Below, piece after piece: positions 11,256-20,116 of a stretch of 64,000 nt of DNA (position 1 is the stretch's first letter; every line of letters starts with the position of its first letter). Source of the DNA: Alcaligenaceae bacterium. GTDB lineage: Bacteria; Pseudomonadota; Gammaproteobacteria; Burkholderiales; Burkholderiaceae_B. The translations under genes were made by a program, and so were the position numbers. The DNA lies in assembly GCA_013416405.1 (NCBI GenBank), contig JACCET010000002.1, positions 248,001-312,000 on the forward strand. Direction: 5' to 3'. Below the pieces are notes generated by a model. It ran no database searches, was not told where the DNA came from, and saw only the letters and a list, made by a program, of their open reading frames with translations.

Positions 11256-11926
11256 GTCAGCGTCTTGCGCAAGAAGGCAGCGACGGCGTCGATTTCTTCC
11301 AGGCATACCGAATGCGGCATGTTGTAGGTATTCCAGATGGGTGCATAGCCCATGTCTTGCAAGGCCTGGCGCGAGGCTTCGGCTCGGGCCAGCACCACAA
11401 CGGGATCCATGACGCCATGGGCCAGAAAGATAGGGGTGTCCTGGTTGGCTGGGTGGCGTTCCTGGGCGACCTTGTCGGCCAGTGGCAGATAGCCCGACAG
11501 GCCGATCAGGCCAGCCAGTTTCTGAGCATGGCGCAAGCCGGTCTGCAGGGTCATGGCGCAGCCCTGTGAAAAACCCGCCAGCACGATTTGGTTTGCGGGA
11601 ATGCCACGCTGGTTTTCGCGTGCTATCAGGGCTTCGACGGCCTGTTGCGATTGGCGCAACCCGGCTTCGTCTTCGCGACGCGCCAGGTCGGGGGTGAATA
11701 TGTCGTACCACGCTCGCATGGCCATGCCGTTGTTGATGGTGACCGGGCGCACCGGAGCATGTGGAAAGATGAAGCGAATGGCGGGCATATCGTTCAGCTT
11801 GAGTTCGGGTACCAGTGGCGCAAAGTCATTGCCGTCGGCGCCCAAGCCATGCAGCCATATCACGGCACGGGTTGGATTGGGGCCGGTTTCCAGTTCTATG
11901 CATTCCAGCAGTTCAGTGGTGCTCAT
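11252..11926 (-). CDS. Carboxylesterase / lysophospholipase-like alpha/beta hydrolase
   Basis: A 224-residue cytosolic serine hydrolase of the phospholipase/carboxylesterase family. It shows the oxyanion region [12 protein letters not shown], the nucleophile elbow GFSQG (Ser120), the acid in HGVMDPVV and the histidine in YNMPHSV. The start ATG overlaps the darP stop as ATGA, so translation is probably coupled. Natural substrate is not predictable; family members hydrolyse short-chain esters or acyl-thioesters. Confidence 0.9.
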   Translation of the reverse strand: MSTTELLECIELETGPNPTRAVIWLHGLGADGNDFAPLVPELKLNDMPAIRFIFPHAPVRPVTINNGMAMRAWYDIFTPDLARREDEAGLRQSQQAVEALIARENQRGIPANQIVLAGFSQGCAMTLQTGLRHAQKLAGLIGLSGYLPLADKVAQERHPANQDTPIFLAHGVMDPVVVLARAEASRQALQDMGYAPIWNTYNMPHSVCLEEIDAVAAFLRKTLT

Positions 11927-12477
11927 TGTGGCTCCGTGTCATTAAGCGATTTGAGCGCCTGGAACAGCGCGCGGTAGTGTTTGCGCTGAGGATCTTGCCC
12001 TGGCTGCAACAAGGTATTGGCCTTGGCTTCCTTGCGTCCTTCGCGTATTAGGGTACGCAGCTGCTGGATGTCGGCGCCGGGGTACTCGTTAAGCAAGCCG
12101 GTTAGGGCGTCATCGTCGGTAAGCAATAGGTCGCGCAGTGTTTCCAGGCGATGCATGGCGCGTGTTTGTTCACGCGAGCCATTTTTCCAGATATCGAGTT
12201 GTTCGCGTATGGCGTCGGCATCGGCTTCGCGCATGAGTTTGCCGACATAGTGAATCTGCCGTCGCAGTCCTTCGCGGCTGGTTGTGCGTTGCGCCAGGCG
12301 CACCGCATCGTGGAGTCGTTCTGACAGGGGTAGCTGCTTGAGCTGATCGGACGAGAGATCGACCAGCTGCTTGCCCAGGTCTTGCAGCGCAAGCATGTCG
12401 CGCTTGACCTGCGACTTGCTGGGGCCGTCGTAGCCGTGGTCGGCATCTTCTGGGGTATCGGTAGGAATATTTGACAT
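11923..12477 (-). CDS. darP: DarP/YjgA ribosome-associated protein (DUF615)
   Basis: Promotes late assembly of the 50S subunit (established for E. coli DarP). The start was placed at [23 protein letters not shown], giving 184 residues. The open frame extends 30 codons further, but that stretch does not resemble the family. Charged helical sequence ([22 protein letters not shown], then [19 protein letters not shown]) is typical. It is translationally coupled to the esterase downstream. Confidence 0.9.
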   Translation of the reverse strand: MSNIPTDTPEDADHGYDGPSKSQVKRDMLALQDLGKQLVDLSSDQLKQLPLSERLHDAVRLAQRTTSREGLRRQIHYVGKLMREADADAIREQLDIWKNGSREQTRAMHRLETLRDLLLTDDDALTGLLNEYPGADIQQLRTLIREGRKEAKANTLLQPGQDPQRKHYRALFQALKSLNDTEPQ

Positions 12478-12622
12478 AAGAATGGAAGTGAGCGCGATGA
12501 CCGGGTGTCTTTTCTGCACGCAAGGAATATAAGGCGTATCGTATCTTAATCCTGAAACCGCGCCCAATTGAAGGGTGGTACTGCAGGTACAATTCCAGAC
12601 TTAGTCTTTTGCTTGAGCCTCC

Positions 12623-13990
12623 ATGAGCGACCAATCTGCCTCTTTTCTTCCTATCGCCCAGAACCAGGCGCGTTTTCGCGAACTAGTCAGCGACGCGTTA
12701 TCCCATGCCAAAACCCTGGGCGCATCCGATGCGACCGCCGAAGTCTCCGAAAGCCGCGGGCTGTCGGTATCGGTGCGCAACAACGATATCGAAACCGTCG
12801 AGCAGACACGCGATCGCTCGCTCGACGTCACTGTATTTGCCGGTCAGCGGCGTGGCTCGGCCTCCACTTCCGATTTTTCTCCTGAAGCGCTGCGCGAGAC
12901 CGTAGCCGCTGCCTGGCATATCGCAAGCTACACCGCCGCCGATCCGGCAGCAGGCTTGCCCGAGGCCAACCTGCTTGCCACCGAATTCCCCGACCTGGCC
13001 TTGCATCATCCTTGGGATATCTCGGCGGAAGCTGCGGCGAAACTGGCCATTCAGGCCGAACGCGCAGCCAGCAAGACCAGCAAGCTGATCACCAATACCG
13101 ACGGTGCATCGGTCGATACCTACGAAGGCCATTTTGTGCTGGGTAACAGTCGTGGCTTTATGGGCGGCTATCCTTATTCCCGTCATAGCCTGTCGGTGGC
13201 GCCGATTGCGGGGCGTGGCGCCAATATGCAACGCGACTACTGGTACACGACGGCGCGTGCCGCAGGCGATCTGGCCGATCCAGGCGCCGTCGGGCGCTAT
13301 GCGGCCGAGCGCACGCTGGCGCGTCTGTCTGCCCGGCGCATCAAGACGGGCCGTTTCCCGGTACTGTTCGAGGCCCCGTTGGCTGTAGGTCTGCTGGGCG
13401 CACTGGTGCAGGCCACCAGTGGCGGCGCGCTCTACCGTAAGGCCAGTTTCTTGCTCGATTCGCTAGGCAAGCAGGTATTGGCCGATCACCTTGATGTCTC
13501 TGAAAATCCGATGATCCAGGGTGCCATGGGTAGTTCAGCCTTCGATAGCGAAGGGGTGCGCACCTCTTCGCGCGATGTGGTCGTGGCCGGGATGCTGCAA
13601 GGTTATTTCCTATCTACCTACACCGCGCGCAAGCTGAACATGCAAACCACCGGCAACGCGGGTGGTTCGCATAATCTGCACTTCACGTCGCGGCTGACCA
13701 GGCCTGAAGACGATTTCCAGGCCATGCTCAAAAAAATGGGTACGGGTTTTCTGGTGACCGAGCTGATCGGGCAGGGGGTCAATTACGTGACCGGCGATTA
13801 CTCGCGCGGCGCCTTCGGTTATTGGGTGGAAGGCGGTGAAATCCGCCATGCAGTGCAGGAAGTCACCATTGCCGGAAACCTGGTCGACATGCTGCGTCAG
13901 ATCGTGGCCATAGGCGCCGACAGTATTACCCGCGGCTCCAAAACCACCGGATCCATTCTGATCGAGCAAATGGCTATCGCCGGGCAGTAA
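12623..13990 (+). CDS. pmbA: Metalloprotease PmbA/TldE
   Basis: TldE subunit of the TldD/TldE protease, which processes modified peptides and degrades CcdA in E. coli. Its 455 residues match the family. Family landmarks are the N-terminal SRGLSVSVRNNDIETVEQTRDRS-type region, the glycine-rich NTDGASVDTYEGHFVLGNSRGF segment, and the C-terminal FLVTELIGQGVN with GAFGYWVEGGEI. It lies divergent from darP, which is a common arrangement (yjgA-pmbA). tldD is not in this window. Confidence 0.95.
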   Translation: MSDQSASFLPIAQNQARFRELVSDALSHAKTLGASDATAEVSESRGLSVSVRNNDIETVEQTRDRSLDVTVFAGQRRGSASTSDFSPEALRETVAAAWHIASYTAADPAAGLPEANLLATEFPDLALHHPWDISAEAAAKLAIQAERAASKTSKLITNTDGASVDTYEGHFVLGNSRGFMGGYPYSRHSLSVAPIAGRGANMQRDYWYTTARAAGDLADPGAVGRYAAERTLARLSARRIKTGRFPVLFEAPLAVGLLGALVQATSGGALYRKASFLLDSLGKQVLADHLDVSENPMIQGAMGSSAFDSEGVRTSSRDVVVAGMLQGYFLSTYTARKLNMQTTGNAGGSHNLHFTSRLTRPEDDFQAMLKKMGTGFLVTELIGQGVNYVTGDYSRGAFGYWVEGGEIRHAVQEVTIAGNLVDMLRQIVAIGADSITRGSKTTGSILIEQMAIAGQ

Positions 13991-14075
13991 TTGGTTACAA
14001 GCAGTGTCTCACGGTGTAATATCGTGGCTGTCGTACTTCTGCAAAAATATTTGAATGCCGAAAGGAGAGCTTTAC

Positions 14076-15176
14076 ATGCAGCGTCGTTCATTCCTAAAAA
14101 AAGCGGGTTTTGGAGCTGTGGCCGGTTCCGCTGCCGTTGCCGCACCCGTCTTTGCGCAAAGCAACCCCAAGATCAATTGGAAAATGACTTCCACTTACGG
14201 GCCTTCGCTTCCCCCTCTTTTTTCCACGTCAGAAATGTTCTGCAAAATGGTCGAAGAGGCATCCGATGGCAACTTCTCCATACGCCTGTACCCGGCCGGT
14301 GAAATTGTTCCTGGCTTCGGCGTCATGGATGCCGTTGGGAATCGTACGGTAGAGTGCGGCCAGACCGCTTCGTACTATTACTATGGCAAAGATCCTTCAT
14401 TCTGCTTTGACACCGCCGTTCCCTTTGGCCTGAATGCCCGCCAACTGAACGCCTGGATGTACGAAGCCGATGGCCTGAAGCTTATGCGCGAACTGTTTGC
14501 GCCACGCAACATCATCAACTTCCCCTTCGGCAATACCGGCACCCAAATGGGCGGCTGGTACCGCAAGGAAATCAAGTCCATCGCCGATTTGAACGGCCTG
14601 AAGATGCGCACGGCCGGTTTTGCGGGCGAAGTGCTTTCCCGCATGGGTGTGGTGCCTCAGCAGATTCCTCCTGGCGATATCTACCCATCGCTGGAAAAAG
14701 GTACGCTCGACGCCGTTGAGTTCGTGGGTCCGGTCGACGACGAAAAGCTGGGCTTCCAGAAGGTCGCCAAATACTATTACTACCCGGGTTGGTGGGAAGG
14801 TTCCGCACAGCTTTCACTGTACGTCAACGATGCCGCCTACAACGAATTACCCAAGCAGTATCAGTCGCTTATCGATACGGCCACGCGTGCCGCAGGTGCG
14901 CGCCTGATCAGCAACTACGATGCGAACAATCCGGCTGCGCTGCGTCGTCTGATCGGCAGTGGTGCCGTGCTCAAGGCATTCCCGCGCGACGTCATGGACG
15001 CTTCATTCAAGGCTTCCAACGAAGTCTATAAAGAATTCTGCGACAAGAACGCAGGCTTCAAGAAGATCCACGACAGCTACATGGGATTCCGTGACGGCAT
15101 CGTGCCTTGGTTCCGTGTTGCCGAAGGCTCTTACGATAACTATCTGGGTCTGGCCCTGGCCAACCAGAAGAAATAA
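14076..15176 (+). CDS. TRAP transporter substrate-binding protein (DctP, TakP-like), orphan
   Basis: A periplasmic solute receptor of 366 residues. The ATG at 14076 follows GAAAGGAGAG and begins MQRRSFLKKAGFGAVAG, a twin-arginine-type signal peptide cleaved after APVFAQ. The body (GNRTVECGQTASYYYYGKDPSF, FPFGNTGTQMGGWY, LKMRTAGFAGEVL, AVEFVGPVDDEKLG) resembles the TakP subgroup, which binds 2-oxo acids such as pyruvate. No dctQ or dctM gene is adjacent, so its membrane partners must be elsewhere. A strong terminator follows. Confidence 0.9.
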   Translation: MQRRSFLKKAGFGAVAGSAAVAAPVFAQSNPKINWKMTSTYGPSLPPLFSTSEMFCKMVEEASDGNFSIRLYPAGEIVPGFGVMDAVGNRTVECGQTASYYYYGKDPSFCFDTAVPFGLNARQLNAWMYEADGLKLMRELFAPRNIINFPFGNTGTQMGGWYRKEIKSIADLNGLKMRTAGFAGEVLSRMGVVPQQIPPGDIYPSLEKGTLDAVEFVGPVDDEKLGFQKVAKYYYYPGWWEGSAQLSLYVNDAAYNELPKQYQSLIDTATRAAGARLISNYDANNPAALRRLIGSGAVLKAFPRDVMDASFKASNEVYKEFCDKNAGFKKIHDSYMGFRDGIVPWFRVAEGSYDNYLGLALANQKK

Positions 15177-15210
15177 GTTCCTTTTGCCCAGGCCCGGGCA
15201 ACCGGATCGC

Positions 15211-15255
15211 AAACCCCCGCAAAGCCAGGTGTCCATCTGGCTGCGGGGGTTTTTC
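15211..15255 (+). terminator. Rho-independent terminator after the orphan dctP
   Basis: The stem pairs AACCCCCGCA with TGCGGGGGTT, and an inner GCCAG/CTGGC stem extends it. A T-run ending at 15255 follows. Confidence 0.85.
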
Positions 15256-15551
15256 ATGCTGCAAAGTATGGGGGTGTACCGGTTTTGTGGCCGGACAGCA
15301 TCGTTTTGTCGTCCGGCTTGTGCTTTGCCTTGGTCGCGAACTGGCAAAAAGCGGCTAATGTGTTAAGCTTATGGGCTTTTCTGGCTAATTGCACGGGCGA
15401 AACACAACGCTTAGGCAGGTTGGGGCGCAAGTTCCGGCTAGAAAAATCCTTAGTTTTTTGCTGAAAACCCGGCAAAAAAAGTTTGTACAGCGCCTTTAGG
15501 GTTGCCCCAGGCACCGGGCGCGCAAACTATTTTCTTCTATTAGGAACCATC
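15256..15551 (+). promoter_or_regulatory. rplM upstream/leader region
   Basis: About 300 bp without a gene. It contains a perfect 7-bp inverted repeat GCCGGAC/GTCCGGC (15290-15296 and 15311-15317, 14-base loop) and an AT-rich stretch (15420-15480). The immediate ribosome site is TAGGAACC before the ATG. E. coli rplM-rpsI is autoregulated through its leader by L13, so a leader role is possible here, but I see no sequence match that proves it. Confidence 0.4.
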
Positions 15552-15980
15552 ATGAAGACCTTTGTGGCCAAGCCGCATGAAGTCAAGCGTGACTGGTACG
15601 TGATTGACGCCAAGGGCAAAGTCCTCGGTCGTGTGGCCAGCGAAGTCGTACGTCGTTTGCGCGGCAAGCACAAGCCAGAATTCACGCCCCACGTTGACAC
15701 CGGCGATTACATCGTCATTATCAATGCTGCCGACATCGTTGTAACCGGTAATAAGTCGCAAGACAAAAAATACTATCGCCACTCGGGCTACCCCGGCGGT
15801 ATTACCGAGACCAACTTTCAGAAACTGCAAGAGCGTTTCCCCGGTCGCGCCATCCAGAAAGCCGTCAAAGGCATGCTGCCCAAAGGGCCGCTGGGTTACG
15901 CCATGGCCAAGAAGCTCAAGGTTTACGCCGGCGCCGAGCACCCTCACAGTGCTCAGCAGCCCAAACCGCTGGAAATCTAA
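15552..15980 (+). CDS. rplM: 50S ribosomal protein L13
   Basis: Protein of 142 residues starting [20 protein letters not shown], the usual L13 opening and length; TAGGA lies upstream. An in-frame ATG 69 bp earlier is rejected because it adds a non-family extension. Assembly-critical 23S rRNA binder. The operon partner rpsI begins 10 bp downstream. Confidence 0.98.
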   Translation: MKTFVAKPHEVKRDWYVIDAKGKVLGRVASEVVRRLRGKHKPEFTPHVDTGDYIVIINAADIVVTGNKSQDKKYYRHSGYPGGITETNFQKLQERFPGRAIQKAVKGMLPKGPLGYAMAKKLKVYAGAEHPHSAQQPKPLEI

Positions 15981-15989
15981 GGATAGGTC

Positions 15990-16382
15990 ATGATCGGTAA
16001 TTGGAACTATGGAACAGGGCGCCGTAAAACGTCGGTCGCTCGCGTGTTCTTGAAAAAAGGCTCGGGCAAGATCGTGGTAAACGGCAAGCCTGTTGATGAA
16101 TACTTCGCTCGCGAAACCGGCCGCATGGTCGTACGCCAGCCGTTGGAACTCACCAACCACCTGGAATCGTTCGACTTTCACGTCAACGTTCACGGCGGTG
16201 GCGAAAGCGGTCAAGCCGGTGCAGTGCGCCACGGTATTACCCGTGCACTCATCGACTACGACGAATCGCTCAAGTCGCCCCTGAAACAGGCTGGCTTCGT
16301 TACTCGCGATGCCCGTGAAGTCGAACGTAAGAAAGTCGGTTTCCACAAAGCACGTCGCCGCAAACAGTTCAGCAAGCGTTAA
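15990..16382 (+). CDS. rpsI: 30S ribosomal protein S9
   Basis: Protein of 130 residues. It has the S9 signature [19 protein letters not shown] and the basic C-terminal tail [11 protein letters not shown], which reaches the P-site tRNA. Cotranscribed with rplM and followed by a terminator. Confidence 0.98.
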   Translation: MIGNWNYGTGRRKTSVARVFLKKGSGKIVVNGKPVDEYFARETGRMVVRQPLELTNHLESFDFHVNVHGGGESGQAGAVRHGITRALIDYDESLKSPLKQAGFVTRDAREVERKKVGFHKARRRKQFSKR

Positions 16383-16416
16383 TCTGCTGTACTGGGGCCT
16401 GCGGGCCTTGCAACAC

Positions 16417-16444
16417 AAAGCCCTCAGCCCTGCTGGGGGCTTTT
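16417..16444 (+). terminator. Rho-independent terminator after rpsI
   Basis: AAAGCCCTCAG pairs with CTGGGGGCTTT around a short CCCTG loop. TTTTG follows. Confidence 0.8.
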
Positions 16445-16474
16445 GTCTTGGGCGCCAGGCAACAAAGTGCACGG

Positions 16475-16495
16475 TTGATTTAGAAATGGAATAAG
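16475..16495 (+). promoter_or_regulatory. Repeated promoter-like block upstream of argC
   Basis: A 21-bp stretch containing TTGATTT and AAATGGAATAAG is almost identical (19 of 21) to 51975-51995 upstream of the DnaQ-type gene. TAAGTT at its right edge could be a -10 element, with GTGCAC 18 bases earlier as a poor -35. The repeat is seen; promoter function is a guess. Confidence 0.35.
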
Positions 16496-16573
16496 TTTGT
16501 GCTGCGGGAATACCCCATATGCTTCGGCTTGTTGCATAATCTTATTGTTGATGAACGTTATTTGGAATTGATT

Positions 16574-17638
16574 ATGACCTCGGCAGCGGTATCTCGGATC
16601 AAAGTGGGTATTGTGGGTGGCACAGGCTATACGGGCGTCGAGCTCTTGCGCCTGCTGGCCCAGCACCCCTATGTTGACCTGACGGCCATTACCTCCCGAA
16701 AAGAAGACGGCATGCCGGTATCCGACATGTACCCCAATTTGCGCGGGCACGTGAATATCAGCTTCCAGTCACCCGATAAAGCTGCGCTTGAAGAATGCGA
16801 TGTCGTGTTTTTTGCCACGCCCCACGGGGTGGCCATGAGCCAGGCCGAACACTTACTCAAGAACAACGTCCGCATTATTGACCTGGCCGCCGATTTTCGC
16901 CTGCAAGACACACAGGTATTCGAGCGCTGGTACAAAATGCCGCATTCCTGCCCCTCGGTGCTGGCCGACTCTGTCTATGGTCTGGTCGAACTGAATCGCA
17001 AACAGATCGCCGATGCCCAGGTCATAGGCAATCCGGGCTGTTATCCCACCACGGTTCTGCTGGGCCTGGCGCCTGTGCTCGAGGGCGGACGCAAGCTGGT
17101 CGATACCGCGAACATCATTGCCGATTGCAAATCGGGTGTGTCGGGGGCGGGTCGCAAGGCCGAGGTCAGCTCGCTGTTTTCCGAAGCCAGCGATAATTTC
17201 AAGGCCTATGGCGTGGCTGGCCACCGTCATCTTCCTGAAATTTCCGAGCAATTGCAGCGCCTGGCCGGAGAGCCGGTAGGGCTGGTGTTTGTGCCGCATC
17301 TGGTGCCCATGATACGGGGCATGTTTTCTACCCTGTATATGCGCATTTTGCCGGAAGCCCGCGATACCGACTTCCAGGCGCTCTTCGAGCAGCGTTATGC
17401 CAACGAAGCCTTCGTCGATGTCATGCCTTCAGGCAGCTTGCCGGAAACGCGCTCGGTGCGCGCCTCCAATCAACTGCGTATTGCGGTGCATCGTCCCGAT
17501 GGCGGCGATCAACTGATTGTTCTGGTCATACAAGACAACCTCGTCAAAGGCGCCTCCGGGCAAGCGGTACAAAACATGAACCTGATGTTCGGCTTTCCAG
17601 AGTCGGCCGGGCTCACCCATGTGGCTGTCCTGCCGTAA
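16574..17638 (+). CDS. argC: N-acetyl-gamma-glutamyl-phosphate reductase
   Basis: Third step of arginine synthesis: NADPH reduction of N-acetylglutamyl phosphate. The start at [21 protein letters not shown] gives 354 residues; an earlier GTG would add an atypical extension. Visible are the NADP-binding [14 protein letters not shown], the catalytic cysteine in [16 protein letters not shown] and the histidine in [11 protein letters not shown]. It is alone, without other arg genes beside it. Confidence 0.96.
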   Translation: MTSAAVSRIKVGIVGGTGYTGVELLRLLAQHPYVDLTAITSRKEDGMPVSDMYPNLRGHVNISFQSPDKAALEECDVVFFATPHGVAMSQAEHLLKNNVRIIDLAADFRLQDTQVFERWYKMPHSCPSVLADSVYGLVELNRKQIADAQVIGNPGCYPTTVLLGLAPVLEGGRKLVDTANIIADCKSGVSGAGRKAEVSSLFSEASDNFKAYGVAGHRHLPEISEQLQRLAGEPVGLVFVPHLVPMIRGMFSTLYMRILPEARDTDFQALFEQRYANEAFVDVMPSGSLPETRSVRASNQLRIAVHRPDGGDQLIVLVIQDNLVKGASGQAVQNMNLMFGFPESAGLTHVAVLP

Positions 17639-17692
17639 CACCTGATTTCCGTACGGCGGGAACTCACGTTCGCATAAGCAGTCTGTTCCTGC

Positions 17693-18460
17693 ATGAGTCA
17701 GAAAAATTACGCAGTACACGAAGGTCAGGCAACCGCTGCTCCCCATCGCTCGGGGGCAATGCTGCTGGCTGTGCTGACCCTGCTGTTGGGGTTGGTCGTG
17801 GGTGCCGTGGGAGCCAGATACTGGCTGCAAACCGAGGCCAGCCGGGAATACAGCGCCATGAGGCTTAGCCTGCAAAGCCAGCTTGATGCACGCAATAGCG
17901 AGTTGGCAGTCGCGCTTGCGCAGGCCGATGCCTTGACCGGTCAGCTGGCGGTGGAAGAGAGCACACGCAAAGGCCTGGAGGCAAGCCTGCAGGCCGTCCA
18001 GTCCGAGTTGGGCGCCGCACGTGATCAGTTGGCGTTCTTTGATCAACTGCTGCCGCCAGGCCCCAAGGGGGCGGTCAGCATACGTGCTCTTGAAGTCCAG
18101 CAGCTTGGCCCCACATTGCAATACAAGGCATTGCTGATGCGCAATGCGCCAAATGGCAGCTTGTTCTCCGGAGAAATGCAATTTACGGCCAGTGGGAAAC
18201 AGTCTGATGGGAAAGAGGCCAAAATCATATTGCGGGCCGTGATGGCGCCCGGGCAGGAGCCCGGCGTCGCCGCAGATACGGCCTCTGATGACGGCAAGTT
18301 TGCCATCAGCTTCGACGAGTTCCAGCGTTCGAACGGATTGCTGAGCGTTCCGCAGGGATTTACACCCAAAAGCGTAACCTTGAATGTGTTGGAAGGAAAA
18401 AAAGTGCGTGTGTCGCGCACGGTGAACTTGCCTGCTCCCGACCTGCCTGCGTCTGATTAG
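17693..18460 (+). CDS. Membrane-anchored coiled-coil protein (DUF6776-like)
   Basis: Protein of 255 residues with one N-terminal membrane helix ([20 protein letters not shown], about residues 22-41). A coiled coil follows (about 60-115, repeated [18 protein letters not shown]-type heptads), then a periplasmic beta-rich domain (about 125-250). The topology and position before erpA match a betaproteobacterial protein of unknown function often given as DUF6776. It could be an envelope scaffold; no catalytic motif is visible. Confidence 0.7.
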   Translation: MSQKNYAVHEGQATAAPHRSGAMLLAVLTLLLGLVVGAVGARYWLQTEASREYSAMRLSLQSQLDARNSELAVALAQADALTGQLAVEESTRKGLEASLQAVQSELGAARDQLAFFDQLLPPGPKGAVSIRALEVQQLGPTLQYKALLMRNAPNGSLFSGEMQFTASGKQSDGKEAKIILRAVMAPGQEPGVAADTASDDGKFAISFDEFQRSNGLLSVPQGFTPKSVTLNVLEGKKVRVSRTVNLPAPDLPASD

Positions 18461-18588
18461 CGCGGATAATCGTTCAGGCCCCGGAATATTTCATCATTGG
18501 TGCTATGCCCTTATCGGCATTGGTTTTTCGCCAGTGGTATAGTAGTTTCATATCTAGCAGCCGCCCTATGGTTGCCACGGAGTACCAA

Positions 18589-18957
18589 ATGATTGCTCAA
18601 ACCCAAACCGTTGACCTGCAAGCGCCGCCGTCACCCCTGATTTTCACTGACGCGGCAGCAAGCAAAGTCAAAGAACTCTTGGCCGACGAAGACAACCCCG
18701 ATCTTAAATTGCGTGTATTTGTGCAAGGTGGTGGTTGCTCGGGCTTCCAGTATGGCTTTACGTTCGACGAAACCACCAACGACGACGACACCACTATCGA
18801 CAAGGAAGGCGTGCAGCTGCTGGTCGATCCCATGAGCTTCCAGTATCTGGTCGGTGCCGAAATCGACTACAAAGATGATCTGGAAGGGGCCCAGTTCGTT
18901 ATTCGCAATCCCAACGCCAATTCCACTTGCGGCTGCGGCTCGTCGTTCGCGCCCTGA
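18589..18957 (+). CDS. erpA: Iron-sulfur cluster insertion protein ErpA
   Basis: A-type carrier that delivers [4Fe-4S] clusters to apoproteins. The start at [14 protein letters not shown] follows ACGGAG at good spacing and gives 122 residues. Two in-frame upstream ATGs (18505, 18568) lie before this ribosome site. The three cluster-binding cysteines are present: [11 protein letters not shown] and the C-terminal STCGCGSSF. Confidence 0.96.
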   Translation: MIAQTQTVDLQAPPSPLIFTDAAASKVKELLADEDNPDLKLRVFVQGGGCSGFQYGFTFDETTNDDDTTIDKEGVQLLVDPMSFQYLVGAEIDYKDDLEGAQFVIRNPNANSTCGCGSSFAP

Positions 18958-18972
18958 TACACCCATCAGGAT

Positions 18973-18988
18973 CCCGGTCTAGGCCGGG
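18973..18988. terminator. Short hairpin between convergent erpA and anmK
   Basis: CCCGG-TCTAGG-CCGGG is a 5-bp GC stem whose loop contains the TAG stop of anmK (18979-18981, minus strand). No T-run follows, so termination is only suggested. Confidence 0.35.
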
Positions 18989-20088
18989 TATCTGCACCCC
19001 AGCACCGTAGCCTGACTGGCCCCTGTTACTGCAGGCAGGCCGGCGGCTTGCCCGTGGTCGTGAGCCCAGGCCAGCCAGGCAAAGGCCAGCGCCTCCACCA
19101 ATTGCACCGGTACACCCAGATCCGAGCTGGGATGGACACGCGCTCCTAGCAGGCCTTGCAGATCCTGCATCAGTCCTGTGTTCAGCGCGCCCCCGCCACA
19201 GACGATGACTTCGCGGGTATCTGGCGCATGATGATCAATGGCGTGGGCAACCGTGCTGGCGGTAAGTTTTTGCAGCGTGGCCTGAATATCCTGATCGCTT
19301 AGCTCTTGTACTCCAAACTGCTCCAGGCGTTGTACCAGCCAGGCCCAGTTGAACAAGTCGCGGCCTGTGGATTTGGGCGGGGCAAGCTCGAACCAGGGCT
19401 CACTGCTCAGCAAGTGCTCGAGCAAGGCCTGATTGCAGCGGCCTGTGCGGGCCCATGCGCCATCCGCGTCATAGGCCCGCCCTGTCCTGGCATGCACCCA
19501 TAAATCCAGCAGTACATTGGCCGGCCCGGTGTCGAAGCCGCGTATGCCGCCTGCGCCATCGAGCAGGGTGACATTGGCGATGCCGCCCAGATTCAGCACG
19601 GCGCGAGGCTGTTCGCCTGAAAAAATGGCATGATGAAAAGCAGGCACCAAGGGTGCGCCCTGGCCCTGTGCCGCCACATCGCGCGAGCGGAAATCGGCAA
19701 TGACGGCAATACCGGTGCGTTGGGCCAGCACGGCGGGTGCGTTGATCTGTATGGTGTAGCCGGCTGCAGGGGCGTGACGGACGGTCTGGCCGTGCGCCCC
19801 TATGGCGCGAACTTGTTCCGGCCTGACGCTGGCTTGCGCGAGCAGCTCCAGGCTGGCCTGCGCATAAAGTTCCGCCAGCGCATTTCCCGCCAACGCGGCT
19901 CGTTGGAGCTCATTGGGGCCAGCGATATTCAGCGCCAGAAACTGCTGGCGCAACGCTTGCGGCATAGGCAACGAGACCGAGCTCAGGGTAGTGGGCTTGC
20001 TGCTGACGGCAAAGTCGGCCAGGACGGCATCTACGCCATCCGTGCTGGTGCCCGACATCAGGCCTATGTACAGCAAGGGTTGTGCCAT
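18979..20088 (-). CDS. anmK: Anhydro-N-acetylmuramic acid kinase
   Basis: Cleaves and phosphorylates 1,6-anhydro-MurNAc from peptidoglycan turnover to MurNAc-6-phosphate. The start at MAQPLLYIGLMSGTSTDGVDAV gives 369 residues. The frame is open upstream, but that extension lies in the gap before and inside the adjacent peptidase gene and is not family-like. Motifs GLMSGTSTDGVD (ATP phosphate loop), GAHGQTVRH and NLGGIANVTLL are clear. It sits 28 bp downstream of an M23 endopeptidase gene, so the two form a cell-wall turnover pair. Confidence 0.96.
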   Translation of the reverse strand: MAQPLLYIGLMSGTSTDGVDAVLADFAVSSKPTTLSSVSLPMPQALRQQFLALNIAGPNELQRAALAGNALAELYAQASLELLAQASVRPEQVRAIGAHGQTVRHAPAAGYTIQINAPAVLAQRTGIAVIADFRSRDVAAQGQGAPLVPAFHHAIFSGEQPRAVLNLGGIANVTLLDGAGGIRGFDTGPANVLLDLWVHARTGRAYDADGAWARTGRCNQALLEHLLSSEPWFELAPPKSTGRDLFNWAWLVQRLEQFGVQELSDQDIQATLQKLTASTVAHAIDHHAPDTREVIVCGGGALNTGLMQDLQGLLGARVHPSSDLGVPVQLVEALAFAWLAWAHDHGQAAGLPAVTGASQATVLGCRYPA

Positions 20089-20116
20089 GAGGAAAAACGC
20101 TGCGCAGTGGCTGAGC

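Noticed and set aside
15540-16472. A 310-codon minus-strand frame across rplM and rpsI
   Set aside because: It is antisense to two unmistakable ribosomal protein genes and runs through their terminator.
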